From Flavobacteriales bacterium (GTDB lineage: Bacteria > Bacteroidota > Bacteroidia > Flavobacteriales_F > PHOS-HE28), in contig JADJWA010000001.1 of NCBI GenBank assembly GCA_016716605.1, positions 868,001-932,000 on the forward strand: 64,000 bases of DNA, in the 5' to 3' direction. A program made the translations under genes and the position numbers. Positions 47,538 through 55,431 of this stretch are shown piece by piece. The notes under the pieces are model-generated. The model did no database searches. It had not been told where the DNA came from and was given only the letters and a program-made list of their open reading frames with translations. Each line of letters opens with the position of its first letter. Positions within the stretch are counted from its first letter, which is position 1.

Positions 47538-48302
47538 CTAGGGCCGGAACCGCACCATCACCGTGTTCCCCTTCTCCTCGCGGCGGGTCTCCAATCGGTC
47601 CTTCAGCGCGCTCACGAGCGAGGACAGCGAGGCATGCCCGTAGCTGCGCGGGTCGAATCCGGGATCGAGACGGCGCAAGGCCTGGCCGATGAGGCTCAGC
47701 GATGCCTCCTCCTCCTCGCCTTTGGCGATATTGAAAGCCTTGCGGAGCTTGCGCATCAGGTCGCTGTTCTGGGAAAGCGAATTGGCGGCCGGTACGGCCG
47801 ACGGGGAGGCTGACCGCTTGGAGGCCACCGATCGTTTCGGCTCGGACCGGGGCTCTTCATGCACATCCAGGTTCTCCACATAGATGAAACGCTCGCAGGC
47901 ATTCACGAAGGCATCCGGGGTCTTCTTCTCGCCCACGCCCATCACGAAAAGGCCGCTCTCGCGCAAACGTGTCGCCAGCCGGGTGTAGTCGCTGTCGCTG
48001 CTCACGATGCAGAATGCGTCCACCAGTTCGCCGTGCAGGATATCCATGGCATCGATGATCAGTGCGCTATCCGTGCTGTTCTTGCCCTTGGTGTAAGCGA
48101 ACTGCTGCACAGGCTGGATCGCGTTGCTGTTCAGCAAGTCCTTCCAGCCCGTCATGCCCTGCGTGGTCCAGTCGCCATAGATCCGCCGGATGGTGATGGT
48201 GCCCTGCTTGCTCACCTCCTCCAGGATCGCGGCCAGCCGCTTCGGCGCCGCGTTGTCACCATCGATCAATAGCGCGATCGTGGTGTCGTTGATCTTCTTC
48301 AT
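47538..48302 (-). CDS. NYN (PIN-like) domain protein with C-terminal OST-HTH/LOTUS-like domain
   Basis: The 254-residue cytoplasmic protein starts with a NYN/LabA domain (about 1-145). It has acidic residues in LLIDGDNAAP, DSALIIDAMDIL and FCIVSSDSDYTRLATRLRESG, the pattern of a metal-dependent RNase, plus GVGEKKTPDAFVNACERFIYVE. A Ser/Arg-rich linker leads to about 75 residues (DLMRKLRKAFNIAKGEEEEASLSLIGQALRRLDPGFDPRSYGHASLSSLVSAL) matching the OST-HTH (LOTUS) fold, which in other proteins binds RNA. Together they suggest an RNA-processing nuclease, the same combination as in eukaryotic MARF1-type proteins. Substrate unknown. It lies between the flavoprotein gene (24 bp) and ileS. Confidence 0.83.
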   Translation of the reverse strand: MKKINDTTIALLIDGDNAAPKRLAAILEEVSKQGTITIRRIYGDWTTQGMTGWKDLLNSNAIQPVQQFAYTKGKNSTDSALIIDAMDILHGELVDAFCIVSSDSDYTRLATRLRESGLFVMGVGEKKTPDAFVNACERFIYVENLDVHEEPRSEPKRSVASKRSASPSAVPAANSLSQNSDLMRKLRKAFNIAKGEEEEASLSLIGQALRRLDPGFDPRSYGHASLSSLVSALKDRLETRREEKGNTVMVRFRP

Positions 48303-48326
48303 TCTGCTGGCAAGGTAGGCGGCCGC

Positions 48327-49592
48327 CTACATCGCCCCCTTCATCATCTTGTTCCAATACAGCCAAGGCAGGCCGTATTTCTTCAGCACCCACATGCTCC
48401 ACAGCGGCTTGCTGGTGTCGAAGAGCTTGCTGAGCAGGGGGTCGCTGTCACGGACGTTGTCGTACTTGAATTCGGCAAGAAGCATCTTGCCATAGCCCGT
48501 CACGAGTGGACAGCTGCTGTACCCCTCGTAGCGCTCGCTGGCCAGCGCGCCGTCCTTGATCCGCTGCAGGGTGTTGGCCACCACCACGGGCGCTTGCTTT
48601 CGGATGGCCGCACCGGTCTTGGCCGTGGGCAGCGCAGCGGCATCACCCAGCCCGAAGATGTTCGGATAGCGCTTGTGCTGCAAGGTGTTGATGTCCACAT
48701 CCAGCCAGCCTTTGTTCGGCCCTTCGGCGCAGGCGAGCGGCGAGTCCTTCACGAAGTCAGGCGCGCTCTGCGGGGGAGCCAGATGCAGCATGTCGTAGGG
48801 CATCACGATGGTGCTCTGTCCTTCGACCTTCTCCTTCAATCCTTGGTCCTCGGTGATCACGCATTGGTTGTCGCCAGGCTTGCTCCAGGCGAAGTGGATC
48901 TCCTTCTTCGCCGGGTCGATGCGCACCGGCTTATAGAAGGTCTTGAGGATGATGTTCTTCTTGCGCACCACATCCTCCAGCGCGAAGCGGAAGGGCTCCA
49001 CGCCGAAGATGACCGAGCCGGGCGTTGCGAAGACGAGGCGGGTCTTGTCGCGCACGCCGCTCCTGCGGAAGAACTCATCGGCGAGGTAGGCGGCCTTCTG
49101 GGGCGCACCCCCGCATTTAATGGGCGTGGCAGGCTGCGTGAAAACCGCATTGCCTCCCTTGAAGGCTTTCAGCACGCGCAGGGTCTTCTCCGGGTCGATG
49201 TAGTTGCTGCACACGCTATCGGTGTCCAGCGCCTCACGCAGTCCGGGCAAGGCATCGATATCGAGTTTGATGCCCGGGCAGACGATCAGATGCCCGTACG
49301 TGAACCGCTTGCCGGAAGCGGAGACCACCGCGCTCTCCTCCGGCTCGAATCTGGCCGCCGCCTCTTGGATCCACGTGACGCCTTCGGGGATCTGGTCACG
49401 CTCATCGCGTCGTGTCTCCTTCATGCTGAAGGTGCCCGCGCCGACCAGTGTCCAGGCCGGCTGGTACCAATGATCCTTGGCGGGATCGAGGATGGCGATG
49501 TTGAGCTTCTTGTCCTTGCGCCGCAGTTGCGCGGCCGTCATGATGCCGGCGGTGCCGCCGCCAATGATGAGGATGTCGTGATGATGGCTCAT
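48327..49592 (-). CDS. Sulfide:quinone oxidoreductase-like FAD flavoprotein
   Basis: The 421-residue protein has an N-terminal FAD-binding motif (DILIIGGGTAGIMTAAQL, GGGTAG at 11-16), the SQR-type loop DPAKDHWYQPAWTLVGAG, and a second nucleotide-binding region with NIFGLGDAAALPTAKTGAAIRKQAP. Three Cys lie at positions expected for the redox-active residues of sulfide:quinone oxidoreductase (C128 in DSVCSNY, C160 in TPIKCGGAPQK, C361 in YSSCPLVTGYGKM). The amphipathic C-terminal end (WVLKKYGLPWLYWNKMMKGAM) would attach it to the membrane, where it would oxidise sulfide and reduce quinone, for detoxification or energy. In-frame ATG 49610 is an equally possible start; 49592 places the FAD motif near the N-terminus as usual. 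Confidence 0.85.
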   Translation of the reverse strand: MSHHHDILIIGGGTAGIMTAAQLRRKDKKLNIAILDPAKDHWYQPAWTLVGAGTFSMKETRRDERDQIPEGVTWIQEAAARFEPEESAVVSASGKRFTYGHLIVCPGIKLDIDALPGLREALDTDSVCSNYIDPEKTLRVLKAFKGGNAVFTQPATPIKCGGAPQKAAYLADEFFRRSGVRDKTRLVFATPGSVIFGVEPFRFALEDVVRKKNIILKTFYKPVRIDPAKKEIHFAWSKPGDNQCVITEDQGLKEKVEGQSTIVMPYDMLHLAPPQSAPDFVKDSPLACAEGPNKGWLDVDINTLQHKRYPNIFGLGDAAALPTAKTGAAIRKQAPVVVANTLQRIKDGALASERYEGYSSCPLVTGYGKMLLAEFKYDNVRDSDPLLSKLFDTSKPLWSMWVLKKYGLPWLYWNKMMKGAM

Positions 49593-49652
49593 TCCTTCCG
49601 GGATTGGCATCCCGAAGGTGAGGTCGCGATTCGCTGGCGGGCGTGATGATCG

Positions 49653-51317
49653 TCACGCTTGCCGCAGGGCCGAAGCCCAGCCGGCCAACAGCATGCGGCA
49701 CCTGCGCAACTCCGATTGATAGGCGTCTTCGGTTCGCGCCGACTTGGCGAGCAGTGCCCGCCTCATGCGCTCGAGTTCGAATCGGGGCCAGCATTGGTAT
49801 TCACCCAGCAGCATCAACGGCAACGCCCATGCATCCAAGGCGAGTGCGAGGCCGGGCTTCTTCAGGTGCTCATGCGTGAGGTCGAGGGCGCAACAAGCCT
49901 TGCCTTCAGAATCGGTGATCAGCTGCTGACGGGTCTTCGATTCGGCCTTGGCAGCCAACTGCTGTGCGGCCATGAGCAAAGCGGCCGTGTCGATCATCGG
50001 TGCGGGATCATCGTCCACACGGAGCACGAGCCCATCCGCCACGAGTTCCTTCAGCGTGCGCAAGGCCGGTTGATGGCCCTTTTCCTTCTGCATGCGCGCG
50101 AATTCCTGCGCGGCCGTGCGCCCGTGCCGATCATCCCACGGCCGGAATCCCAAGCGGTAGTAGAACCAATAGGCGCCGCTCTTCAGGCCATCGGCATTGC
50201 CGTGTCCAAGCTGGTAGTTCTCGGCCTCGAACACCGACACCTTGAATCGCTGGCGGTAAAGGCGCAGGAGCTGCGCGAAGAACCAGGCGCTCTCGCCCCC
50301 GCGCAGGGCGGGGAATACATTGATGCCCACCTTGCTCCGGCCAGGGAAGACCCAGGCGCCACCATAGCCGAGGGGCACCCCGTTCTTGAAGGCCATGAAG
50401 CCCACATAGCTCTCGAGCGCCAGGCGATGAGCCGGATCCATGTGGAAGAGCGCGATCATAAGCCCTCGACCCATGTCAAACGCCTGTACGTCTTGGGCGT
50501 AAGTGATGGGGTCCGTCTCTCGCTGCATGAGGCAGAGGATGGCGCGCGCATCGTCGATGAGGTGGCGTCGCTTGCCTATGCTGAGCGGCATGGGCGGACC
50601 CACGGGCTGGTCCATCACGACGGAGAGGTCAACGCCGCGCTCCAAGCCCTTCGCATGGAGATGGGTTGCGTGCTTCGGCCCGCGCAAGGTGCTCAAGGAG
50701 GGGAAGGAGCCGCCTTTCACGCGCACGTACACCTGCAGTCGCGTGAAGAGCATCTCGCGCAGTTCATCCGACGCTGGCAGAGCATCGATCAGCTCCGCCA
50801 GATCGCGCAGTTGCCGGCGCGGATCCATGCCGAATAGCATGTCGACCAAAGATGAGGCACTGCCTTCGTGCAGGTCGAGGGCCTCGCGCTCCGATTCAGT
50901 GAGCAGCGGCCGAAGGAGTTCGCTCGCCTCTTCCGATGCCGCATCAACGCTGAATAGCCCGACATCATCTGGCCAGCGCGACAGAAGCCACCGTACGAGC
51001 GTCAGGGAATACAGGCCAATAGTGTCGGAACCATGCAGGCCCGAATCGCGGAGCGCTGCGCGCAATCGCGTATCGGAATCGCGCAGTGCACCAACCATCA
51101 GCTCCTTGCCACGCTTGGCGATTCTTTGGAGCTCCGCGCTCAACGGATAAGCTTCGATGAATAGCAAGAGGTCGTGCAGCTCACGAAGCGCGGTCGCCGA
51201 CTTCGGCATGCGCTCAATCGCTGCGGCGAGGCGCTCTCCGGCATCGGGCGAATGTGCCACGATGCCCCGTCGCAGCTCCAGGACCTGGTCTCGGCTCAGG
51301 GGCCTTGCCTTCCTCAT
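49653..51317 (-). CDS. Hypothetical protein with a central GNAT acetyltransferase-like region
   Basis: I do not recognise the family. The 554-residue protein is soluble and without signal peptide. Residues 1-280 are mostly helical (RLAAAIERMPKSATALRELHDLLLFIEAYPL, SDTIGLYSLTLVRWLLSRWP). Residues about 285-395 look like a GNAT fold: ALESYVGFMAFKNGVPLGYGGAWVFPGRSKVGINVFP gives the paired central strands, then a basic helix ESAWFFAQLLRLYRQRF, a strand VSVFEAENYQLG and GAYWFYYRLGFRP, which resembles the usual 'A-x-x-x-Y-x-x-x-G-F' end. The classical Q/R-x-x-G-x-A signature is not clear, so activity is uncertain. Residues 400-554 are helical and include CCALDLTHEHLK. It lies 12 bp after a membrane glycosyltransferase gene, suggesting a shared operon. 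Confidence 0.62.
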   Translation of the reverse strand: MRKARPLSRDQVLELRRGIVAHSPDAGERLAAAIERMPKSATALRELHDLLLFIEAYPLSAELQRIAKRGKELMVGALRDSDTRLRAALRDSGLHGSDTIGLYSLTLVRWLLSRWPDDVGLFSVDAASEEASELLRPLLTESEREALDLHEGSASSLVDMLFGMDPRRQLRDLAELIDALPASDELREMLFTRLQVYVRVKGGSFPSLSTLRGPKHATHLHAKGLERGVDLSVVMDQPVGPPMPLSIGKRRHLIDDARAILCLMQRETDPITYAQDVQAFDMGRGLMIALFHMDPAHRLALESYVGFMAFKNGVPLGYGGAWVFPGRSKVGINVFPALRGGESAWFFAQLLRLYRQRFKVSVFEAENYQLGHGNADGLKSGAYWFYYRLGFRPWDDRHGRTAAQEFARMQKEKGHQPALRTLKELVADGLVLRVDDDPAPMIDTAALLMAAQQLAAKAESKTRQQLITDSEGKACCALDLTHEHLKKPGLALALDAWALPLMLLGEYQCWPRFELERMRRALLAKSARTEDAYQSELRRCRMLLAGWASALRQA

Positions 51318-51329
51318 GTTCCAGCCACC

Positions 51330-52586
51330 TTACAACGCACTGCTTGGTTCACTTCGCGAGAGCATCCATCCGCACGCCAGCAGGAGCAATGCTTCGGCGA
51401 GGAGGATGTTCACCGGAAGCACAGACCAGCCACCTGCGACCAGGACGCCCGCGATGGCAAGAAGCAGGTTGACTGCCAAGGGCCGCTCGCGCCACGTATG
51501 AAGCAAGAGAAGCGCTGGGGCGATCCAATGAACGAGCTGGTAGTCGAAGCGCGGGGTGGGCAGCAACATCATCAGGAAGGTCCACGCCATGAACCCGATC
51601 AGCAGCAAGTGCGCGCGCGGTAAGCCGTTGATGCGCTTCCGCAACAGGATTCCTGCTGTCCCAAGCACCAAGGCATACGCGGCCCAAGGAAGGAGGGCTG
51701 GCAGCTCGATGCCAGCCACAGCAATCAGGACAGCCGCCACCGATCCATTCTCGAATTCCATGGCGTGGTGATCGCGCAGGTTGCCAAGCCCCTCGATCAG
51801 GGCAGGATAGGTGAATGCATCGGGATCTGAAGTGGGTGGCGCACCAACGCCCGGCATGGCGCTCCATGCGCGCATGGCCTCGAAGTACTCGCCCCATGCC
51901 GCTAAGCCATTGGGGAGGATGGCGAATAGACCTGCGCTTGCGATGAGCATGAGCGCCCCGCCTGCGATCAACCGTGCATTCATGCGCAATGCGAGCGGCA
52001 ACAGCAGGAAAGCATAGGTCGGCTTGAATAGGATGAGCGCTGCGGCAAGCGCGCCGGCAAGCAAGTGTCGCTCCTTCGCCAAGCTCCAGAACAAGGTCGC
52101 GATGAGCGCTGCGAATCCGATGTAGACCTGCCCGCGCTCCACGTGCAATCGCCACGAGGTGGATGCGAGCAGGGCCACGAGCACCAGGCCAGTGATCAGT
52201 TCCGCACGCCAATCCCCGTTGCCCAACGCACGGTGAGCCATGAACACGGCCAGCAAGAGCAGGGCGTATTGCGCCAGCAGCCAAGGCAGGCGCAACGAAC
52301 CGAAGGAGAGCAACCCCAAAGGCGCCATGGCCAGCGCTTGGAAAGGCGTTCCTGTGTAACGAGTCATGGTAGCGCCCGCAGGCACCATAGGGTCGGCGAA
52401 GCGTTCAGATTCGCCGGGATGCCACGGATTGAAGTACATGGACCTCCCGGCGAGCAGGCTGCGCGCCCCGACCACCTTATCGCGCAGATCCACGCCGCCG
52501 TATTTGCACGTGAGCGAGACATCGATCGCCAAGCTGAGGAGGATCAGTGCGCCGATTGCCGCGCGAAGGAGTTGTCGGTCGCTCAT
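51330..52586 (-). CDS. Multi-spanning membrane glycosyltransferase, GT87-like (DUF2029)
   Basis: The 418-residue protein has about ten hydrophobic segments. After the first helix (AAIGALILLSLAIDVSL) comes a periplasmic loop with SMYFNPWHPGESERFADPMV and RYTGTPFQALAMAPLGLL, the arrangement of GT-C enzymes of family 87, which use polyprenyl-phosphate sugars. The acidic residues of the first loop (DLRDKVVGARSLLAG) may include the catalytic Asp. Substrate unknown; a role in surface-glycan or lipoglycan decoration is inferred from the class. ATG 52586 is chosen over an Arg-rich in-frame extension that overlaps the divergent secreted-protein gene's promoter region. Confidence 0.75.
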   Translation of the reverse strand: MSDRQLLRAAIGALILLSLAIDVSLTCKYGGVDLRDKVVGARSLLAGRSMYFNPWHPGESERFADPMVPAGATMTRYTGTPFQALAMAPLGLLSFGSLRLPWLLAQYALLLLAVFMAHRALGNGDWRAELITGLVLVALLASTSWRLHVERGQVYIGFAALIATLFWSLAKERHLLAGALAAALILFKPTYAFLLLPLALRMNARLIAGGALMLIASAGLFAILPNGLAAWGEYFEAMRAWSAMPGVGAPPTSDPDAFTYPALIEGLGNLRDHHAMEFENGSVAAVLIAVAGIELPALLPWAAYALVLGTAGILLRKRINGLPRAHLLLIGFMAWTFLMMLLPTPRFDYQLVHWIAPALLLLHTWRERPLAVNLLLAIAGVLVAGGWSVLPVNILLAEALLLLACGWMLSRSEPSSAL

Positions 52587-52690
52587 GTTGTCGGTATTGC
52601 CTCGCCCGCCCAAAGATGCACGGCCGTGCGCGTGTGACGAAACGCTTCGTATGGGCCGAACGGTTATTTTCACCCCTCAAACCCCTCACC

Positions 52691-53644
52691 ATGAAACGAT
52701 CATTACCCTTTCTCTCCGGGTTGCTCATCACTTCGGCTCTCTGCGGCCAACAAGTGATCATCAGCCAGGATTTCGAGGCTTTCGACCCCGGTGATCTCCT
52801 CGCGCAAACGGCTGGCCTGCCTTGGACCACTTGGAGCAATGCGCCCGGTGGCGCTGAGGACACCCCTTGCTCGAATGCGCAGGCGTATGGCGGCAACATG
52901 AGCGCTGCGTTCACCAGCACCTCCGCCAATGGCGGGCCTACCGATGTGATCCTGCAACTCGGCGACCGAACCTCGGGTCAATATCTTCTGGGGTGGTGGA
53001 TGTACATACCAGCAGGCAAAGGCGGCTACTACAACATCCAGAAGAGCCTTACGGCCGGCCAGGCCTGGTCCATCGATGTGATCTTCCGATCCAGCGGCGC
53101 AATCGAGCTCTCTTCCAATGCCGCCGCTGGGGCAGCCACCACCTACCCGCAGGATGAATGGTTCCTGGTGGGCATGGTGATCGACCTGAATGCTATGGCC
53201 GGCACGGTGACCATCAACGGCAATGCAGCGGCTACCTGGGTAACTACCACGGCTGTTGGCACTGGTGGTGTAGGCCTCAACCAGATCGGCGCTGTCAACT
53301 TCTTTGCGTACTCCGGCGGTGACCAGAGCGAGTACTACATCGATGACGTGAGTTTCGTGGATATCACCGGAGTGGGCGTTCCCGATCTGCAGGATCTCAG
53401 CGCGAACGCATTCCCCAATCCCACGGAAGGCGCCTTCGTGGTTGATGCCGAGGGCCTGAGCGCCACGGCTACGGTGAGTGTGTTCGACCTCACGGGCCGT
53501 TACGTGGTGGCCAATCAAGCACTGCTGCGGCGAGGCACTATCTCCCGTGCGGAGGTGAATCTGGAGTCGCAGCCCGACGGCATGTACTTCGTGCGCATCC
53601 AGGATGGCGCGCGCGAGCTCGTTCGCCGGGTGACGAAGCATTGA
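52691..53644 (+). CDS. Secreted protein with jelly-roll-like domain and T9SS type A sorting domain
   Basis: The 317-residue protein has a signal peptide (MKRSLPFLSGLLITSALCG, mature Gln) and a beta-sandwich of about 210 residues (ISQDFEAFDPGDLLAQTAG, YLLGWWMYIPAGKGGYYNIQKS, EWFLVGMVIDLNAMAGTVTING, QSEYYIDDVSFVDI), typical of concanavalin-like or carbohydrate-binding modules in Bacteroidota. A type A tail follows (about 240-317: NAFPNPTEGAFVVDAE, TVSVFDLTGRYV, DGMYFVRIQDGARELVRRVTKH). It is monocistronic, divergent from the GT87-like gene and closed by a strong hairpin. Ligand unknown. Confidence 0.82.
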   Translation: MKRSLPFLSGLLITSALCGQQVIISQDFEAFDPGDLLAQTAGLPWTTWSNAPGGAEDTPCSNAQAYGGNMSAAFTSTSANGGPTDVILQLGDRTSGQYLLGWWMYIPAGKGGYYNIQKSLTAGQAWSIDVIFRSSGAIELSSNAAAGAATTYPQDEWFLVGMVIDLNAMAGTVTINGNAAATWVTTTAVGTGGVGLNQIGAVNFFAYSGGDQSEYYIDDVSFVDITGVGVPDLQDLSANAFPNPTEGAFVVDAEGLSATATVSVFDLTGRYVVANQALLRRGTISRAEVNLESQPDGMYFVRIQDGARELVRRVTKH

Positions 53645-53659
53645 TGGCTTCAAATCAGG

Positions 53660-53695
53660 AAGAAGCCCGGAGCAAGCCATCGCTCTGGGCTTCTT
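53660..53695. terminator. Hairpin terminator between convergent genes
   Basis: A 14-bp stem (53660-53673 with 53682-53695) with one G-U pair and an 8-nt loop lies between genes ending at 53644 and 53714. AAGAAG/CTTCTT ends give short T-rich tails on both strands. Confidence 0.78.
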
Positions 53696-53713
53696 CTTGA
53701 CCGCTGCCCAGGG

Positions 53714-54307
53714 TCAGGTCAGGAGGGCGAACGCCGATTCACGCACCGGCTTGCGGCTGCGCGGCGTGCGCTCGCGCGTGAGATATGGCTCGGGCAATGA
53801 CTCCGCAGCGCCCAAGCGGCCCAGCACGAGCATGGCAATGATCGCCTCCTTGCCGGAGTCAAGCCCGAGCTGTTCAATGGCAGCGCCGTGGTCGAATCCG
53901 CCTAGGAGATGGCCATACAGGCCCATGCTCGTGGCCTGAACCAGCATATTGCCCACCGCCAGACCGGTGTCGAATTGCCAGGTGGCGTTAGGTGCGCCGT
54001 TGCGCGCATGGTGCGTGATGGCGCTGATGGCGATGATCACCGCAGCATTCGGCGCCCAGGGCTGGTTCCCTGCGGCGAAGGTGGCCCGCAAGGCCTCGAA
54101 GCCCGCGCTGCCCCGATGCGTATATCGGAATCGCCAGGGCTGCTCATTCATGCTGCTGGGCGCCCAGCTAGCCGCCTCGAAGAGCGTGAACAGCTCCTGG
54201 TCCGTAAGCGCGTCAGCGGTGAATGCGCGCGGACTGAAGCGCTGCTTGATGAGCGGGTGCACGTCGTGCTCGGTGCGCGCTTCCTTCAGTTCAAGGGTCG
54301 GGTTCAT
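53714..54307 (-). CDS. Nitroreductase family protein
   Basis: A 197-residue FMN-dependent oxidoreductase of the NfsB/FRP fold. It has the family start HPLIKQRFSPRAFTADALTDQELFTLFEAASWAPSSMNEQPWRF (FMN-binding RxSxR-type and S-S-x-N-x-Q-P motifs), the middle WQFDTGLAVGNMLVQATSMGLYGHLLGGFD, and the end EAIIAMLVLGRLG. Members reduce nitro compounds, quinones or flavins with NAD(P)H; substrate unknown. ATG 54307 follows the pirin gene by 53 bp on the same strand, so the two form a likely oxidative- or electrophile-stress operon. Confidence 0.9.
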   Translation of the reverse strand: MNPTLELKEARTEHDVHPLIKQRFSPRAFTADALTDQELFTLFEAASWAPSSMNEQPWRFRYTHRGSAGFEALRATFAAGNQPWAPNAAVIIAISAITHHARNGAPNATWQFDTGLAVGNMLVQATSMGLYGHLLGGFDHGAAIEQLGLDSGKEAIIAMLVLGRLGAAESLPEPYLTRERTPRSRKPVRESAFALLT

Positions 54308-54360
54308 GGACTGTGTTATCGTGTTCGTTGCAACCGTTTCCAGCGGAGCAGGCATTGCCG

Positions 54361-55233
54361 CTACAGCTGCATCGGCACATCCTGCAGCAGGATCTCCGCG
54401 CCCTCGGCCCCCGCTTCGATGTTGAGGCTATCAGTTTCCCACACGCCCAGCGCATCGCGCTTGCCGAGCGCCTGGCCGTTGATCGTTGCGTTGCCGTCGA
54501 TCACGAATGCGTACACACCGTTCCCATTGCGCTTCACATCGTAGGTGGTCTTCTTGCCCGCATCGAATTTGCCGATGCTGAACCAAGCGTCCTGATGGAT
54601 CCACACGCCGGCATCATCCGGGTTGGGCGAGAGCACTTGTTGCCATTTGTTCTCGCGGTCCTTCGGATCGAGCGTCATCTGCTGATAGCGCGGCGTCACC
54701 TGACGTTCACGCGGGAAGAGCCAGATCTGGAGCGTGTTCGCGTCGCGATCGTCGTGTGGGTTGAACTCGCTGTGCAGGATGCCCGTCCCTGCGCTCATCA
54801 CCTGCACATCACCGGCGTTGATGACGCTGGTGTTGCCCATGCTGTCCTTGTGCTGCAGCGCGCCTTTCAAGGGGATCGTGATGATCTCCATGTTGTCGTG
54901 CGGGTGCGTGCCGAAGCCCTTGCCCGCAGCGATGATGTCGTCGTTCATCACACGCAGCACGCCGAAGTGCATGCGGGTGGGGTCGTACCAGTTTGCGAAG
55001 CTGAAGCTGAAGTTGGCCTTCAGCCAGCCGTGGTCGGCGGTGCCGCGTTCACTCGCGCGGTGCAGTACCATGTTGCCCATGCGTTCAGGAGGGGTTGGAG
55101 GAAGGTGGTCAAAGCCTACGGGGTCCGTCGGTTTCACGGTATCGCCTTCGCCTACCAATGCGGCGCTTGCGGCGCCGCCAACCAGCGCACCAGTGCCCAG
55201 CAGGCTTTTCCGGAGGAAGTTCTTGCGGTCCAT
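54361..55233 (-). CDS. Pirin family protein with export-type N-terminus
   Basis: The 290-residue bicupin has metal-binding His in HPHDNMEIIT and HSEFNPHDD, the pirin signature, and a second cupin half (YAFVIDGNATINGQALG). Bacterial pirins include quercetin-cleaving enzymes. The first 26 residues (MDRKNFLRKSLLGTGALVGGAASAAL) look like a Tat-type or general export signal (RKNFLRKS then a Gly/Ala-rich core), unusual for pirins, which are mostly cytoplasmic. The gene heads an operon with the nitroreductase and has a perfect -7 box 59 nt upstream. Confidence 0.88.
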   Translation of the reverse strand: MDRKNFLRKSLLGTGALVGGAASAALVGEGDTVKPTDPVGFDHLPPTPPERMGNMVLHRASERGTADHGWLKANFSFSFANWYDPTRMHFGVLRVMNDDIIAAGKGFGTHPHDNMEIITIPLKGALQHKDSMGNTSVINAGDVQVMSAGTGILHSEFNPHDDRDANTLQIWLFPRERQVTPRYQQMTLDPKDRENKWQQVLSPNPDDAGVWIHQDAWFSIGKFDAGKKTTYDVKRNGNGVYAFVIDGNATINGQALGKRDALGVWETDSLNIEAGAEGAEILLQDVPMQL

Positions 55234-55292
55234 CGCTTTGGTTCAGTGGTGGTGAAGGAACGTGATTCGAGGCGATTCGTTCATCGAGCGGG

Positions 55293-55313
55293 CAAATATA
55301 GTTTCCGTGGAAA
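55293..55313 (-). promoter_or_regulatory. -7 box TATATTTG with adjacent palindrome, upstream of the pirin gene
   Basis: On the minus strand TATATTTG (55293-55300) is a perfect TAnnTTTG element 59 nt before the pirin start. One base further upstream is TTTCC-gt-GGAAA (55302-55313), a perfect 5-bp palindrome in the promoter spacer, a plausible repressor site for the pirin-nitroreductase operon. Confidence 0.5.
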
Positions 55314-55399
55314 GCATTTTACTCTGCAATCTCACCTGTTTGCACTCGTTCCGCTCATTGCCGCGATGCCCACCCGGGTCGCCCGAACTTCCTGCCCTC

Positions 55400-55407
55400 T
55401 ACTTTTG
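55400..55407 (+). promoter_or_regulatory. -7 promoter box TACTTTTG upstream of dxs
   Basis: A perfect TAnnTTTG ends 24 nt before the dxs ATG at 55432 in the divergent region shared with the pirin gene. Confidence 0.55.
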
Positions 55408-55431
55408 TTGACCGCCTGTTAACAGCCGCAC

